Source: Thermodesulfovibrio sp. N1
Lineage (GTDB): Bacteria > Nitrospirota > Thermodesulfovibrionia > Thermodesulfovibrionales > Thermodesulfovibrionaceae
Length of the DNA stretch: 37,542 nt
Reading direction: 5' to 3'
Assembly: GCF_001707915.1 (NCBI RefSeq)
Contig: NZ_MAVV01000015.1
Coordinates: 1-37,542 of the forward strand
Of the stretch, positions 17,573 through 25,803 are shown one piece after another. The notes under the pieces were generated by a model, which worked only from the letters and a program-made list of their open reading frames with translations, made no database searches and had not been told where the DNA came from. Each line of letters starts with the position of its first letter. Within the stretch, counting starts at the first letter, position 1. Made by a program: the position numbers and the translations under genes.

Positions 17573-18333
17573 AGGTGGCTCTAACAATAGGTGGCTCAGA
17601 CCCTACCTCTGGAGCAGGTATTCAGATGGATTTAAAAGTTTTTCAGGTTCTTGGTGTTTATGGTGTAAGCGTATTGACAGCCTTAACTTCGCAAAATACT
17701 ACTGAAGTAGAAAATATTTATCCCTTATCATATGATTTAATTGATATTCAATTTAAAACTCTTCTTAAAGATATTAAACCCTATGGAGCTAAAACAGGAA
17801 TGATTTATACTGAAGATGCTGTTGAGTGTATACATGAAAATATATTAAAATTTAAAGTTACGAATTTGATAATTGATCCCGTCATAATTTCAACGACAGG
17901 AACAAAATTAATTGAAGATTCTGCTCTTTTAAAACTGAAGGATAAATTAATTCCACTATCAAAAGCCGTAACTGCTAATATTTTAGAGGCTGAGATTCTT
18001 TCAGGAATTAAGATAAATTCTATTGATGAAGTAATAGATGCTTCAAAAATTATCCATAAAATGGGCACAGAAATAGTAATTATTAAGGGTGGACATTTTA
18101 ATCATAAAGTTCCTGATTTTTTATATGATGGAAGAGATTTCTTAATGATAGAAGGTGAAAAACTTAAAGGACAATTTCATGGGACAGGATGTGCTTTTTC
18201 CTCAGCTTTTTTATCTTTTATTTGTAATGGCTATAATCCAAAGGAAGCCTTGAAAGCATCAAAAAATTTTGTTAAAAATGCGATTAGAAATGCTTTAAAA
18301 TTAGGACAAGGCATGAATTTACTAAAAATATAG
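17569..18333 (+). CDS. thiD: hydroxymethylpyrimidine/phosphomethylpyrimidine kinase
   Basis: 254-residue ribokinase-fold enzyme. The N-terminus MKVALTIGGSDPTSGAGIQMDLK is the ThiD substrate-binding signature, TALTSQNT follows, and the C-terminal anion-hole/catalytic motif GTGCAFSSA contains the usual residues except that the catalytic Asp position of GxGD is replaced by Cys, as is normal in ThiD. It phosphorylates HMP and HMP-P in thiamine synthesis. No thiE or other thiamine gene is adjacent and no TPP riboswitch was recognised. Confidence 0.9.
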   Translation: MKVALTIGGSDPTSGAGIQMDLKVFQVLGVYGVSVLTALTSQNTTEVENIYPLSYDLIDIQFKTLLKDIKPYGAKTGMIYTEDAVECIHENILKFKVTNLIIDPVIISTTGTKLIEDSALLKLKDKLIPLSKAVTANILEAEILSGIKINSIDEVIDASKIIHKMGTEIVIIKGGHFNHKVPDFLYDGRDFLMIEGEKLKGQFHGTGCAFSSAFLSFICNGYNPKEALKASKNFVKNAIRNALKLGQGMNLLKI

Positions 18334-18342
18334 GATGAGGAT

Positions 18343-19221
18343 ATGCAAAAAATTGTGCTTGAAACAAATCTTGAAGGTGTAAAATTCCTTCGTAGAGGAA
18401 AAGTAAGAGATATTTATGAAGTGAATGATTATTTACTTATTGTTGCTACAGATAGAGTTTCTGCCTTTGATGTTGTACTTCCAAATGGAATTCCAGGGAA
18501 GGGTAGGGTATTAACGCAGATTTCTTTGTTTTGGTTTAATCAGGTAAAAGATATTATAGAAAATCATGTTGTTTCAGCAAATGTGGAAGAATTCCCAGAG
18601 TCTTTAAGAAAATATAAAGACATTCTTGAAGGAAGAAGCATGCTTGTAAGAAAGGCAACACCACTTCCTGTGGAATGTATAGTTCGTGGATATATAACTG
18701 GCTCTGGATGGAAGGATTATCAAAAAACAGGAATGGTCTGTGGAATTAAACTTCCTCCTGAACTTTTGGAATCTCAAAGACTTCCAGAACCAATTTATAC
18801 TCCAAGTACAAAGGCAGAGCAGGGTCACGATATAAATATCAGTTTTGAAGAAACCGTAAAAATTCTTGGTAAGGAAACAGCTGAAAAAATAAGGAATTTT
18901 GCCATTACTATTTATAAAAAGGCATCAGAGATTGCAGAGAAAAAAGGAATTATAATTGCTGATACAAAAATGGAATTTGGTTTTTATAATGATAAAATCA
19001 TTCTAATTGATGAGCTTTTAACGCCTGATTCTTCCCGATTCTGGTCAATGAAGGATTATTCTCCTGGAAAATCTCAAGACAGTTACGATAAGCAAATTGT
19101 AAGGGATTATTTGCTTTCAATAAAATGGGATAAAAAACCCCCTGCACCTGAGTTACCAGAAGAAATAGTAAAGAAAACTGCGGAAAGATATGAAGAAATA
19201 TTTAAGATTCTAACTTTTTAA
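18343..19221 (+). CDS. purC: phosphoribosylaminoimidazole-succinocarboxamide synthase
   Basis: 292 residues of SAICAR synthetase, the longer variant seen in many bacteria and yeast. Recognisable elements: [57 protein letters not shown] and LTPDSSRFW. It joins aspartate to CAIR in purine synthesis. Start chosen at the ATG after GGATGAGGAT. The last 20 bases overlap the converging endonuclease IV gene. Confidence 0.95.
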   Translation: MQKIVLETNLEGVKFLRRGKVRDIYEVNDYLLIVATDRVSAFDVVLPNGIPGKGRVLTQISLFWFNQVKDIIENHVVSANVEEFPESLRKYKDILEGRSMLVRKATPLPVECIVRGYITGSGWKDYQKTGMVCGIKLPPELLESQRLPEPIYTPSTKAEQGHDINISFEETVKILGKETAEKIRNFAITIYKKASEIAEKKGIIIADTKMEFGFYNDKIILIDELLTPDSSRFWSMKDYSPGKSQDSYDKQIVRDYLLSIKWDKKPPAPELPEEIVKKTAERYEEIFKILTF

Positions 19222-20041
19222 GGATCTCTCTCACAGTAGAAAGATTTTTTAAATCATCCTGGAGAGATTTTTTTGGTGTTTCAAGGATTAAGGGAACATT
19301 AGATAATTCTTTTATGTTTAAAAAGTTTTCAAACCCTTTGATTCCAATGTGTCCTTTGCCAATGTGCTCATGTCTGTCAATTTCAGAGCCTGCTGATGTT
19401 TTGGAGTCATTTAGATGAATTAGTTTAATTAGATCAAAACCATATTTATTTGATTCTTCAATGAATTTTGATATACCATCATCACTGGAAATGTCATAGC
19501 CAGCAGCAAAAAGATGGCAGGTATCAATACAAATCCCGCCAAGATTTTCATTATTAATATTGTTAAATGTTTCAATCAAATCTGGGATTTTAGATGTTAT
19601 CTTACTTTTTGCGGTGTTTTCTATTAAAATTTTACATTTTTCAAGTTTTCCAATTTTACTGAATCCTTCACGGGTTTTGGCAAAAATTTCATTTTTATCC
19701 ATGTCTTTGTTATCCTTTAAATGGATTACATAATAATCTGCACCGAGTAAATCTGCCATTAAGACTTCTCTTTTCAATAAATATCTGGAAGAAGCAATAG
19801 TTTTTGGATTTGATGAAATAAGATTTATCAAATAGGAGGCATGAACTATTAGAGGATTCAGTGCATGAAGCTCTCTTAAACTTTTAAATTCATCAATAAT
19901 TTCTTGTTCAAATTCTGGAATCTGCCAAACTTGAGGACTGTGAAGAAAAATCTGGAAAGTGTTACATTTAAGTTCTACTGCTTCATTTATAGAGTTAATG
20001 AGACTATTTTTTATAGAAGTATGAACACCAATAGGTCTCAA
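19202..20041 (-). CDS. nfo: deoxyribonuclease IV (endonuclease IV)
   Basis: 279-residue TIM-barrel AP endonuclease. Typical metal-binding elements: GVHTSI at the start, [45 protein letters not shown] and LETP near the end. It cuts abasic sites in base excision repair. It is the last gene of a minus-strand series whose members overlap by 4 bases (mntA-hepT-nfo). Confidence 0.94.
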   Translation of the reverse strand: MRPIGVHTSIKNSLINSINEAVELKCNTFQIFLHSPQVWQIPEFEQEIIDEFKSLRELHALNPLIVHASYLINLISSNPKTIASSRYLLKREVLMADLLGADYYVIHLKDNKDMDKNEIFAKTREGFSKIGKLEKCKILIENTAKSKITSKIPDLIETFNNINNENLGGICIDTCHLFAAGYDISSDDGISKFIEESNKYGFDLIKLIHLNDSKTSAGSEIDRHEHIGKGHIGIKGFENFLNIKELSNVPLILETPKKSLQDDLKNLSTVREILKKLES

Positions 20042-20442
20042 TTTTGTAAAATTTCTTCTACTTTTTTATACAAAACTTTAATTTCTGGAATTTTATTTTT
20101 TACTGTTATGATATTCTGCCAATTAATTTTTAAATATTGATGAATTGTTTCATTTATGTGTTTTGTAAGGGGTGCAATTTTATAAACAATGTCCCCTAAG
20201 AATTCATAACAGGCAAGCACTGTTTCTTTGTAGGTGTCAGGAATTTCTCTGTTGTATTTTTTTAAAACTTCTTCACAGAGGTCAACTATGCAAAGAATGA
20301 TATCATTGATACATTTGTCAAGGATATATCTTATATCTCTATTCGCAAAATATTTATCTCTGTCAACTCCATAAATTTTATTCTGAAAATACTCAATAGT
20401 TTCTTTAAGAAAAGAAAGCAATTTTTCAGATTTTTTTTTCAT
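20038..20442 (-). CDS. hepT: HepT-like HEPN protein with degenerate active site
   Basis: 134-residue all-helical protein of the HepT/DUF86 type, immediately after a MntA-like nucleotidyltransferase. The family's C-terminal motif is R-x4-H-x-Y; here the matching segment reads I-N-E-T-I-H-Q-Y, so His and Tyr are kept but the Arg is Ile. The RNase centre of HEPN toxins needs Arg and His, so this copy may be inactive or act differently, while the Tyr that MntA AMPylates in the Shewanella system remains. Overlaps: 4 bases with mntA and 4 with nfo. Confidence 0.75.
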   Translation of the reverse strand: MKKKSEKLLSFLKETIEYFQNKIYGVDRDKYFANRDIRYILDKCINDIILCIVDLCEEVLKKYNREIPDTYKETVLACYEFLGDIVYKIAPLTKHINETIHQYLKINWQNIITVKNKIPEIKVLYKKVEEILQN

Positions 20443-20816
20443 ATTTTATGCTCTCTTCTAAATCTTATACTTTCTGCTTCATGGAGTGCTTTGTGTGCAA
20501 CATTGTAAAGAGTATCTAAATGAGGCTCTACAAGTGGAATACCCTTAAGAGCCTGCTGAATTATAAATGGGGATTCTTCTTCATCATCAAGCCTAAGAAT
20601 TTCAATCTCTCTATCTGTGCTCATTAATATTTCATCAGTTATTTCAATAGCTTCTTTTTCAGAGGCATTTATGTATATGGCAAGGTCTATGTCTGAACGA
20701 GTATGTGGTTTCCCACTGGCAAAGGAACCGAAAAGATAAGCCAGAAGAATTTTATTTTCTTCCCTGAGTTTTTTTAGGACTTTTTCAAGATTTTCTAACT
20801 CTTTTTCAATGTGCAT
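20439..20816 (-). CDS. mntA: MntA-like minimal nucleotidyltransferase (antitoxin)
   Basis: 125-residue nucleotidyltransferase of the Pol-beta superfamily. The motif G-S-x10-D-x-D is intact: GSFASG...SDIDLAIYI (about residues 30-47), with a third acidic position expected near EIEILRLDDEE. In MntA-HepT modules this enzyme adds AMP to the HEPN toxin and silences it. Its ATG lies only 17 bases beyond the mature 3' end of tRNA-Cys with no ribosome site, so its mRNA may be released by tRNA processing. Confidence 0.82.
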   Translation of the reverse strand: MHIEKELENLEKVLKKLREENKILLAYLFGSFASGKPHTRSDIDLAIYINASEKEAIEITDEILMSTDREIEILRLDDEEESPFIIQQALKGIPLVEPHLDTLYNVAHKALHEAESIRFRREHKI

Positions 20817-20833
20817 ATTTCATATAAATAAAA

Positions 20834-20906
20834 AGGCGACGGCCGGATTCGAACCGGCGAATGGCGGTTTTGCAGACCGCTCCCTTAGCCACTTGGGTAC
20901 GTCGCC
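20834..20906 (-). tRNA. tRNA-Cys (anticodon GCA)
   Basis: Minus strand. The acceptor stem GGCGACG/CGTCGCC carries discriminator U, as tRNA-Cys should. The anticodon stem GCGGT/ACCGC has the loop CTGCAAA, anticodon GCA. The T arm is GCCGG-TTCGAAT-CCGGC. CCA is not encoded. Confidence 0.95.
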
Positions 20907-20914
20907 AATAAAAA

Positions 20915-20987
20915 AGCGGGCGACGGGATTTGAACCCGCGACCCCAACCTTGGCAAGGTTGTGCTCTACCAGCTGAGCTACACCCGC
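20915..20987 (-). tRNA. tRNA-Gly (anticodon GCC)
   Basis: Minus strand. The acceptor stem is GCGGGTG/CGCCCGC with one U-G pair and discriminator U. The anticodon stem CAACC/GGTTG carries the loop TTGCCAA, anticodon GCC. The T arm is GCGGG-TTCAAAT-CCCGT. It lies 8 bases upstream of tRNA-Cys and directly after a small coiled-coil gene. Confidence 0.95.
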
Positions 20988-20988
20988 A

Positions 20989-21221
20989 TCAATTAACTCT
21001 CTTTTTAGGATCAAGAGAATCTATGATTTTCTCAAAGACCTCAAACTGTTCTTCGATTCTGCTTAATTTTAATTCTAACTCTTTTATCCTTTTATTTGCA
21101 AATAGTTCTATTAACTCTGCTTTTTTTGTTAAATTATCAAGTTCAGCAATTAATTTAATTATTCTTTCTTTTTCTCTTTTTCTTCTTTTTTAGCAATGAG
21201 TTTTTTAAAAAAGGAAATCAT
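20989..21221 (-). pseudogene. small coiled-coil protein gene with interrupted frame
   Basis: From the ATG at 21221 the minus strand reads MISFFKKLIAKKEEKEKKKE and stops. Another frame of the same strand then reads on without a start codon as a clean coiled coil (KERIIKLIAELDN..., then KELELKLSRIEEQFEVFEKI...DSLDPKKRVN) to a stop at 20989, one base before tRNA-Gly. One additional A in the A-rich stretch near 21186-21191 would join the two parts into a protein of about 77 residues. A promoter-like TTGACT-N18-TATTTT lies just upstream. Either a real frameshift, a homopolymer miscall or slippage; family not recognised. Confidence 0.45.
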
Positions 21222-21228
21222 TTATAAA

Positions 21229-21258
21229 AAAATAGCACAAGGAATCATTTAAAGTCAA
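21229..21258 (-). promoter_or_regulatory. promoter of the coiled-coil/tRNA-Gly/tRNA-Cys/mntA-hepT-nfo unit
   Basis: On the minus strand TTGACT (21258-21253), 18 bases, TATTTT (21234-21229), 7 bases before the ATG at 21221. It is the only promoter-like sequence I see ahead of the two tRNAs, so it may serve them and the genes behind. Confidence 0.45.
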
Positions 21259-21261
21259 CAA

Positions 21262-21290
21262 TTGAGGATAATTTTCTAAAATTATATAAT
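21262..21290 (+). promoter_or_regulatory. trmO promoter
   Basis: TTGAGG (21262-21267), 17 bases, TATAAT (21285-21290). Followed by a leader of about 25 bases containing AAAGGA before the ATG at 21322. Confidence 0.55.
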
Positions 21291-21321
21291 TTATTTATAT
21301 AAACGAGGCTTTATAAAGGAA

Positions 21322-21723
21322 ATGGAAGAGTTCATCTTTAAGCCAATAGGTTATGTTAAGACAAGGGCAGAAACAATCCCACGGCATTGGAGTGTTTCAG
21401 ATGTGGAGGGTGAGATTATTGTAGATTCTGAATACAAAGTAGGTCTTAGGGATATAAAGTCAGGAGAAAAAATTGTTGTTATATTCTGTTTCCATAAATC
21501 TCCTCCTTTTACTGCTGAAAAACTTATTCAAAAGCCACCGCATTTAAATGAGACAAGAGGTGTATTTAGCACCTGCTCACCACACAGACCAAATCCAATT
21601 GGACTTTCAATACTTGAGGTAATTGATGTGGTGGATAACATAATAAAAGTAAGAAGGATTGATATGTATGACGGCACTCCGGTTCTTGACATAAAGCCTT
21701 ATGTTGAATATACATCAAAATAG
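21322..21723 (+). CDS. trmO: tRNA (N6-threonylcarbamoyladenosine-37-N6)-methyltransferase TrmO
   Basis: 133 residues of the TsaA/TrmO beta-barrel family. The opening FIFKPIGYVKT and the hallmark RGVFSTCSPHRPNPIGLS (about residues 76-93; usual form RGVFATRSPHRPNPIGLS) are clear. The family methylates t6A37 of certain tRNAs using SAM. Compared with the E. coli enzyme it lacks the C-terminal extra domain, as many bacterial and archaeal members do. It is separated by 44 bases from the THEP1 gene. Confidence 0.88.
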   Translation: MEEFIFKPIGYVKTRAETIPRHWSVSDVEGEIIVDSEYKVGLRDIKSGEKIVVIFCFHKSPPFTAEKLIQKPPHLNETRGVFSTCSPHRPNPIGLSILEVIDVVDNIIKVRRIDMYDGTPVLDIKPYVEYTSK

Positions 21724-21767
21724 TTTTTATAAGAATTCAATTAACAATGTCTAAATATTAGTTAGAG

Positions 21768-22304
21768 ATGAAGATAAAAAATATTCTAATTACAGGTAAG
21801 CCCAGATGTGGAAAAACTACATTAATTAAACAACTTGTAAAAGAACTAAATATTCCCGCCTCTGGATTTTTTACAGAAGAAATAAGAGAAAAAGGAGAGA
21901 GAACAGGTTTTAAAATTGTTACCTTAAGTGGCAAAGAGGGCTTACTTGCGAAGAAAGACATCAATAGTAAATTTAAAGTATCAAAGTATGGAGTTCTATT
22001 AAATGCTCTTGAAGAGATTGGAGTAAAAGAGTTGGAAAAGGGTTTGCAAAGTCACGCATTAATTGTTATAGATGAAATTGGTTCAATGGAACTTTTTTCA
22101 GAGAAATTTAAAAAGATTGTGCTGAAAGCTTTAGACGGGGATTGTTTTGTTTTAGGCACAATTACAATTAAATCAGACCCCTTTTGCGACATGATAAAAC
22201 AAAGAAAGGATACAAAAATCTTTTTTCTTCAAAGAGAAAAATTTGATGAACTCAAAAAAGAAGTAAAGAAATTTTTAAACCAGCTATATTTAAAGCATAT
22301 TTGA
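21768..22304 (+). CDS. THEP1-type nucleoside-triphosphatase
   Basis: 178-residue P-loop NTPase: Walker A GKPRCGKTT at residues 8-16, then GFFTEEIREKGERTGFKI, a strong THEP1 signature, and Walker B LIVIDEIGSMELFS. Members hydrolyse NTPs and dNTPs in vitro; the cellular job is unsettled. No ribosome site is obvious before the ATG. Confidence 0.87.
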   Translation: MKIKNILITGKPRCGKTTLIKQLVKELNIPASGFFTEEIREKGERTGFKIVTLSGKEGLLAKKDINSKFKVSKYGVLLNALEEIGVKELEKGLQSHALIVIDEIGSMELFSEKFKKIVLKALDGDCFVLGTITIKSDPFCDMIKQRKDTKIFFLQREKFDELKKEVKKFLNQLYLKHI

Positions 22305-22513
22305 CAAATAAATGTAAATCATAATTAATCCAAAATTACTGAGAATTAAAAATCTGTCTTTCGATTTTGCTGTCATTTAGAACTGGCAAATACCCTATGA
22401 ATCTCTTATAATAAGCCATGAGATTTTTCGTATTTGGTTCAGAATTATAAAAAAGGATTTGTTTTTCTGATTAATGGAAAAAGTTTCAGTTTTAATTAGT
22501 GTTATAATATTTT

Positions 22514-22906
22514 ATGAAAATAAGTCTAGATGGAGAAAAACTTCAATCTTTAGGAGTATCTGCTATATTAATTTTTGGTTCAACTGTTGAAGGAACAATG
22601 CATCCTAACAGTGATATAGATTTTGCAGTTTTGTTTAAAGACAAATCCCATTTAAAATCATCGCCTGTACAAGTATATGGTGAAATTTATGAAGAATTAA
22701 CAAAAAATTTTAAAGGTAACATTGATATAGTTTATTTACATGAAACACCTCTTAGCCTTCAATTTAATGCAGTAAATGACGGTGAATTGATATTCTGTGC
22801 AGATGAAGAATTCTTTTATGAATATAAAGACAGAGTGATAATGCTATATCTTGATTTTAAGTACTTTGAAGGAATATTTGATAGGGCATTAATAAAAAAT
22901 GATTAA
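22514..22906 (+). CDS. mntA: MntA-like minimal nucleotidyltransferase (second pair)
   Basis: 130-residue nucleotidyltransferase with intact G-S-x10-D-x-D (GSTVEG...SDIDFAVLF, about residues 22-40) and IDIVYLHE as the third acidic strand. TATAAT sits only 5 bases before the ATG, so the mRNA should be leaderless. The gene overlaps the HEPN gene by 8 bases. Sequence differs clearly from the copy at 20.4 kb, so the two pairs are not a recent duplication. Confidence 0.82.
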   Translation: MKISLDGEKLQSLGVSAILIFGSTVEGTMHPNSDIDFAVLFKDKSHLKSSPVQVYGEIYEELTKNFKGNIDIVYLHETPLSLQFNAVNDGELIFCADEEFFYEYKDRVIMLYLDFKYFEGIFDRALIKND

Positions 22907-23354
22907 AAAAGCACCAGTAAATACTGTAAAGGTGAGAAATATTCTTGCTCAGATTGAAGAAGGAATAAAAGAACTTGACACATTAAGTAGATTAACTCTA
23001 AATGATTTTTTATCTGATAAGAGGAACTATATTGTTGCAGAACATTATTTAAGAAGATGTCTTGAGAGAATATTAACAATAGGAAGTCATTTTCTCTCAC
23101 GTATTAATGCCAAGACAAAGGATTATCAACAGATTATATTAAGTCTTGGTGATCATGGTTTAATTCCAAAGGACTTTGCTGAGAGAAATAAAAATCTTGC
23201 AGGATACAGAAACAGATTAGTTCATATATACTGGGAGATAACGCCTGAAGAACTTTACAATGTCATAAATCAGCATTTAAATGATTTAATTGAATTTTGT
23301 AAATATTACCAAGACATTTTATCAAATCTTAAAAAATATGGCTTAGAAAGTTAA
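22899..23354 (+). CDS. hepT: HepT-like HEPN toxin with intact active site
   Basis: 151-residue helical protein of the HepT/DUF86 family. The catalytic motif R-x4-H-x-Y is complete: YRNRLVHIYWEI (about residues 109-120). In known modules this is an RNase neutralised when MntA AMPylates the motif's Tyr. Overlap with the preceding nucleotidyltransferase fixes them as one toxin-antitoxin module. It is followed by 550 bases with no convincing gene. Confidence 0.85.
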   Translation: MIKKAPVNTVKVRNILAQIEEGIKELDTLSRLTLNDFLSDKRNYIVAEHYLRRCLERILTIGSHFLSRINAKTKDYQQIILSLGDHGLIPKDFAERNKNLAGYRNRLVHIYWEITPEELYNVINQHLNDLIEFCKYYQDILSNLKKYGLES

Positions 23355-23904
23355 ATCTAAAGTTGGTGCCAGATGTTTTATGCTTTTCTACCCATTCTGG
23401 TAATTCTTTTTTCATTAAATAAAAAAATTTGTTAATATGGAAAGAAAATATAAGATTTATCAATGTGATGAAGAAATTTGCTTAATTGCCTATTACTTAA
23501 TTTAGGCGGTGTTAAGGTTTAATCTTTTCTTTTTTGTTTAGAAATGTGCAAAGAAATATTTCTGCTTGGCGTAGCTCATTCAAAAAGGTTCAGCTTTATT
23601 TCCACACTTCTGATAAACTATCTCAAGCACCTGCCAGAAGAAATCTATGGCTCTACCAATACCGTTTGTCCTGCCTATAATAACCACTTAACGGCATCTT
23701 CCCAATCTCTAAGTAAAAGAAGATTTATGATGTATTAGGATTCAAAGAGCGACCTTATAGAAGGAGAAATTTGTGTTACCCAAAACACAAAAACTACTCC
23801 TCTGAAGCTTTGTGCAGTAATGGTTTTTTCAAAAAACTTAACAAGTTGGGTAAAGTTGGAAAAAATCAGAAGTTTAAAAATACCATTTGCTACTATAGAT
23901 ATTT
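23355..23904 (+). other. 550-bp stretch without a convincing gene
   Basis: Between the toxin-antitoxin pair and the signalling block. One 64-codon frame (23544-23738) and a start-less minus-strand frame of about 57 codons at roughly 23715-23885 are open, but neither resembles a family, has a ribosome site, or has a credible start. The mixture of short open stretches interrupted by stops suggests decayed coding sequence, possibly from a lost mobile element. I see no tRNA, terminator or inverted repeat ends. Confidence 0.4.
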
Positions 23905-25401
23905 TTACTTCAATCTTTCATAAGTTTCTTCAAATAGATGTGCTGTTTTTTTGAATGCTGAAAGAATGTTAGGGTCAAAATGGTATGGCATAGTTCTTCC
24001 ATCACCTTCTACAATAATTTTATAAGCTGTTTCATGGTTAAAGGCTGGTTTGTAAACTCGTGCATTTCTTAAAGCATCATACTGGTCTGCCAGATTTACT
24101 AATCGACCTTCAAGAGGAATTTCTTCACCTTTAAGTCCCTTTGGGTACCCAGTGCCGTCAAATCTTTCATGGTGTGTTAATGCAATAGTAGCACCAATGC
24201 TTAGCCGTGGGTGTTCTCCAATTATTTTATAGCCGAATACGGTGTGCATTTTCATCAATTCCCACTCTTCGGGGGTAAGTTTTCCTGGTTTTCTTAAAAG
24301 GTCTGGATGAATATGGAGTTTCCCAACATCGTGGAGAGTTGCTTGTATTCTTATTTTATCTATAATTTTTTCTGGTAGATTCAATTCTTTACATAGTATG
24401 GCACAGTATTCACCTACTCTTAATATGTGATTTCCGGTATCTTCATCATTTGCCTCTGCACCTCTTGCCAAGGCATATACGGTATAATTAAAAGCATCTT
24501 CTGTTTCTTTTGCCTGATTGGATAGGGAACGAAGAAACATTATCTGTGTTACGAGACTTCTTAAAACTGAAACATCATATTCTGTAAGTTTTTTCCCATA
24601 ATTTAATGCAAAGACACTCAGATTTTCACTAAAAAAACATGCAAAATTATAAACTCTTATTCCAAATTCCCGAAAGAAAAAGTGAAATGAAGATCTTTCG
24701 TTTTGTTCTTCATTTGAAAAGAATACATCAAAGTCCCCTTTTTTAAAAAAGCCATAGTTATCTCTTAATATGACCTTATTTTTTAATAGTTTGGTATTTT
24801 TGTATTCGTACATATACCAATCAATGTTTTGTTCGTCTTTTAAACCGAGTATAATGATTTGGGGGTTGCCTGATTGTTCATGCTCTTTTTTGAGTAAACC
24901 TTGTATAGTTATCTCAAAGCTTGTTAGGAAGTCAAAAGAGGCAGGATCAAAAAGTTTAATCAGTTTTTCGCTTGTTTCAGTCAGAGCGATAATATTTTTA
25001 TAAGAACTTATCACCCTGTCATTTAAGTCTTTTACCTTGAGTAAAACTTTAATTCTCGCAAGGACTTCCAATCTGTCAAAGGGCTTTGTGAGAAACTCTT
25101 CTGCGCCTGCTTCAATACCTTTTATTCTTTCTTCTTTACTTGCGAGGGCGGTTATAATAATAACTGGTATATGTCGCCACTTCTCAGAACTTTTTATTCT
25201 TTTTGTAACATCAAAGCCATTCATCTCTGGCATCATTACATCAAGTAGTATGAGGTCTATATTTTTTTCTTCAAGAATTGCCAAAGCTTCTTTGCCATTT
25301 TTAGCCTTAATCACATCGTAACCTACAGGTTCTAAAATGGCAGAAAGAAGTTCAAGGTTGTAGGGTTCGTCATCAACGCAAAGTATAACTGGTCTTTCCA
25401 T
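23905..25401 (-). CDS. response regulator with HD-GYP cyclic di-GMP phosphodiesterase domain
   Basis: 498 residues: receiver (1-125, [13 protein letters not shown] holding the phospho-Asp near 54, FLTKPF with the Lys), a middle region of about 170 residues without clear motifs, and an HD-GYP domain from about 300. HD-GYP marks: [46 protein letters not shown] and ADQYDAL. It should hydrolyse c-di-GMP when activated by phosphorylation. It is the last gene of the block, 3 bases after a single-domain receiver. Confidence 0.9.
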   Translation of the reverse strand: MERPVILCVDDEPYNLELLSAILEPVGYDVIKAKNGKEALAILEEKNIDLILLDVMMPEMNGFDVTKRIKSSEKWRHIPVIIITALASKEERIKGIEAGAEEFLTKPFDRLEVLARIKVLLKVKDLNDRVISSYKNIIALTETSEKLIKLFDPASFDFLTSFEITIQGLLKKEHEQSGNPQIIILGLKDEQNIDWYMYEYKNTKLLKNKVILRDNYGFFKKGDFDVFFSNEEQNERSSFHFFFREFGIRVYNFACFFSENLSVFALNYGKKLTEYDVSVLRSLVTQIMFLRSLSNQAKETEDAFNYTVYALARGAEANDEDTGNHILRVGEYCAILCKELNLPEKIIDKIRIQATLHDVGKLHIHPDLLRKPGKLTPEEWELMKMHTVFGYKIIGEHPRLSIGATIALTHHERFDGTGYPKGLKGEEIPLEGRLVNLADQYDALRNARVYKPAFNHETAYKIIVEGDGRTMPYHFDPNILSAFKKTAHLFEETYERLK

Positions 25402-25404
25402 TTT

Positions 25405-25773
25405 TTACTCTTTTTTTAGATGTTTCTTAATAATTTCAGGTATTTTTCTTGTTTCATAGGGTTTTGTAATATAGTCTTCAGCGCCTAATGAAAGAGCCTT
25501 TTCTATTTTATCACTAAAAGCTACTGATGATATAATCAAAACCTTTATTTCTTTTATTTCAGGATCATCTTTTATTATTTTAAGTGCTGTCAGCCCATCC
25601 ATTACGGGCATTTGCACATCCATTAAGATTAAGTCAGGCTTGTTCTCTTTAGCTATTTTTATTGCTTCTGCTCCGTTGCTTGCTGAAATAACATTGTAGC
25701 CGTGGTATTCTAACAATTCAATAAGCAATTTTCTGTTTATTTCGTTGTCATCTACTACAAGTATTACTGCCAC
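25405..25773 (-). CDS. single-domain CheY-like response regulator
   Basis: 122 residues, one receiver only: acidic pair VVDDNE, phospho-Asp in LILMDVQMPVMDG (about 52), Ser in ISSVAF and Lys in YITKPYE. With no output domain it probably relays phosphate or controls its neighbours by contact. It lies between the dCache/GAF kinase (30 bases) and the REC-HD-GYP protein (3 bases), so it is a likely phosphorelay partner of both. Confidence 0.9.
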   Translation of the reverse strand: MAVILVVDDNEINRKLLIELLEYHGYNVISASNGAEAIKIAKENKPDLILMDVQMPVMDGLTALKIIKDDPEIKEIKVLIISSVAFSDKIEKALSLGAEDYITKPYETRKIPEIIKKHLKKE

Positions 25774-25803
25774 TGCTAATTCCTTAAGGATTTTACTAAA
25801 TTC

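Noticed and set aside
20820-21014. Open frame across the two tRNAs on the minus strand
   Set aside because: It is a translation of the tRNA-Gly and tRNA-Cys genes.
22380-22400. TGGCA element as a sigma-54 promoter
   Set aside because: The GC of the -12 element is missing at the right distance.
23544-23738. 64-codon open frame as a gene
   Set aside because: No ribosome site, no recognisable family, unusual residue mix and surrounding stops; more likely chance or decay.
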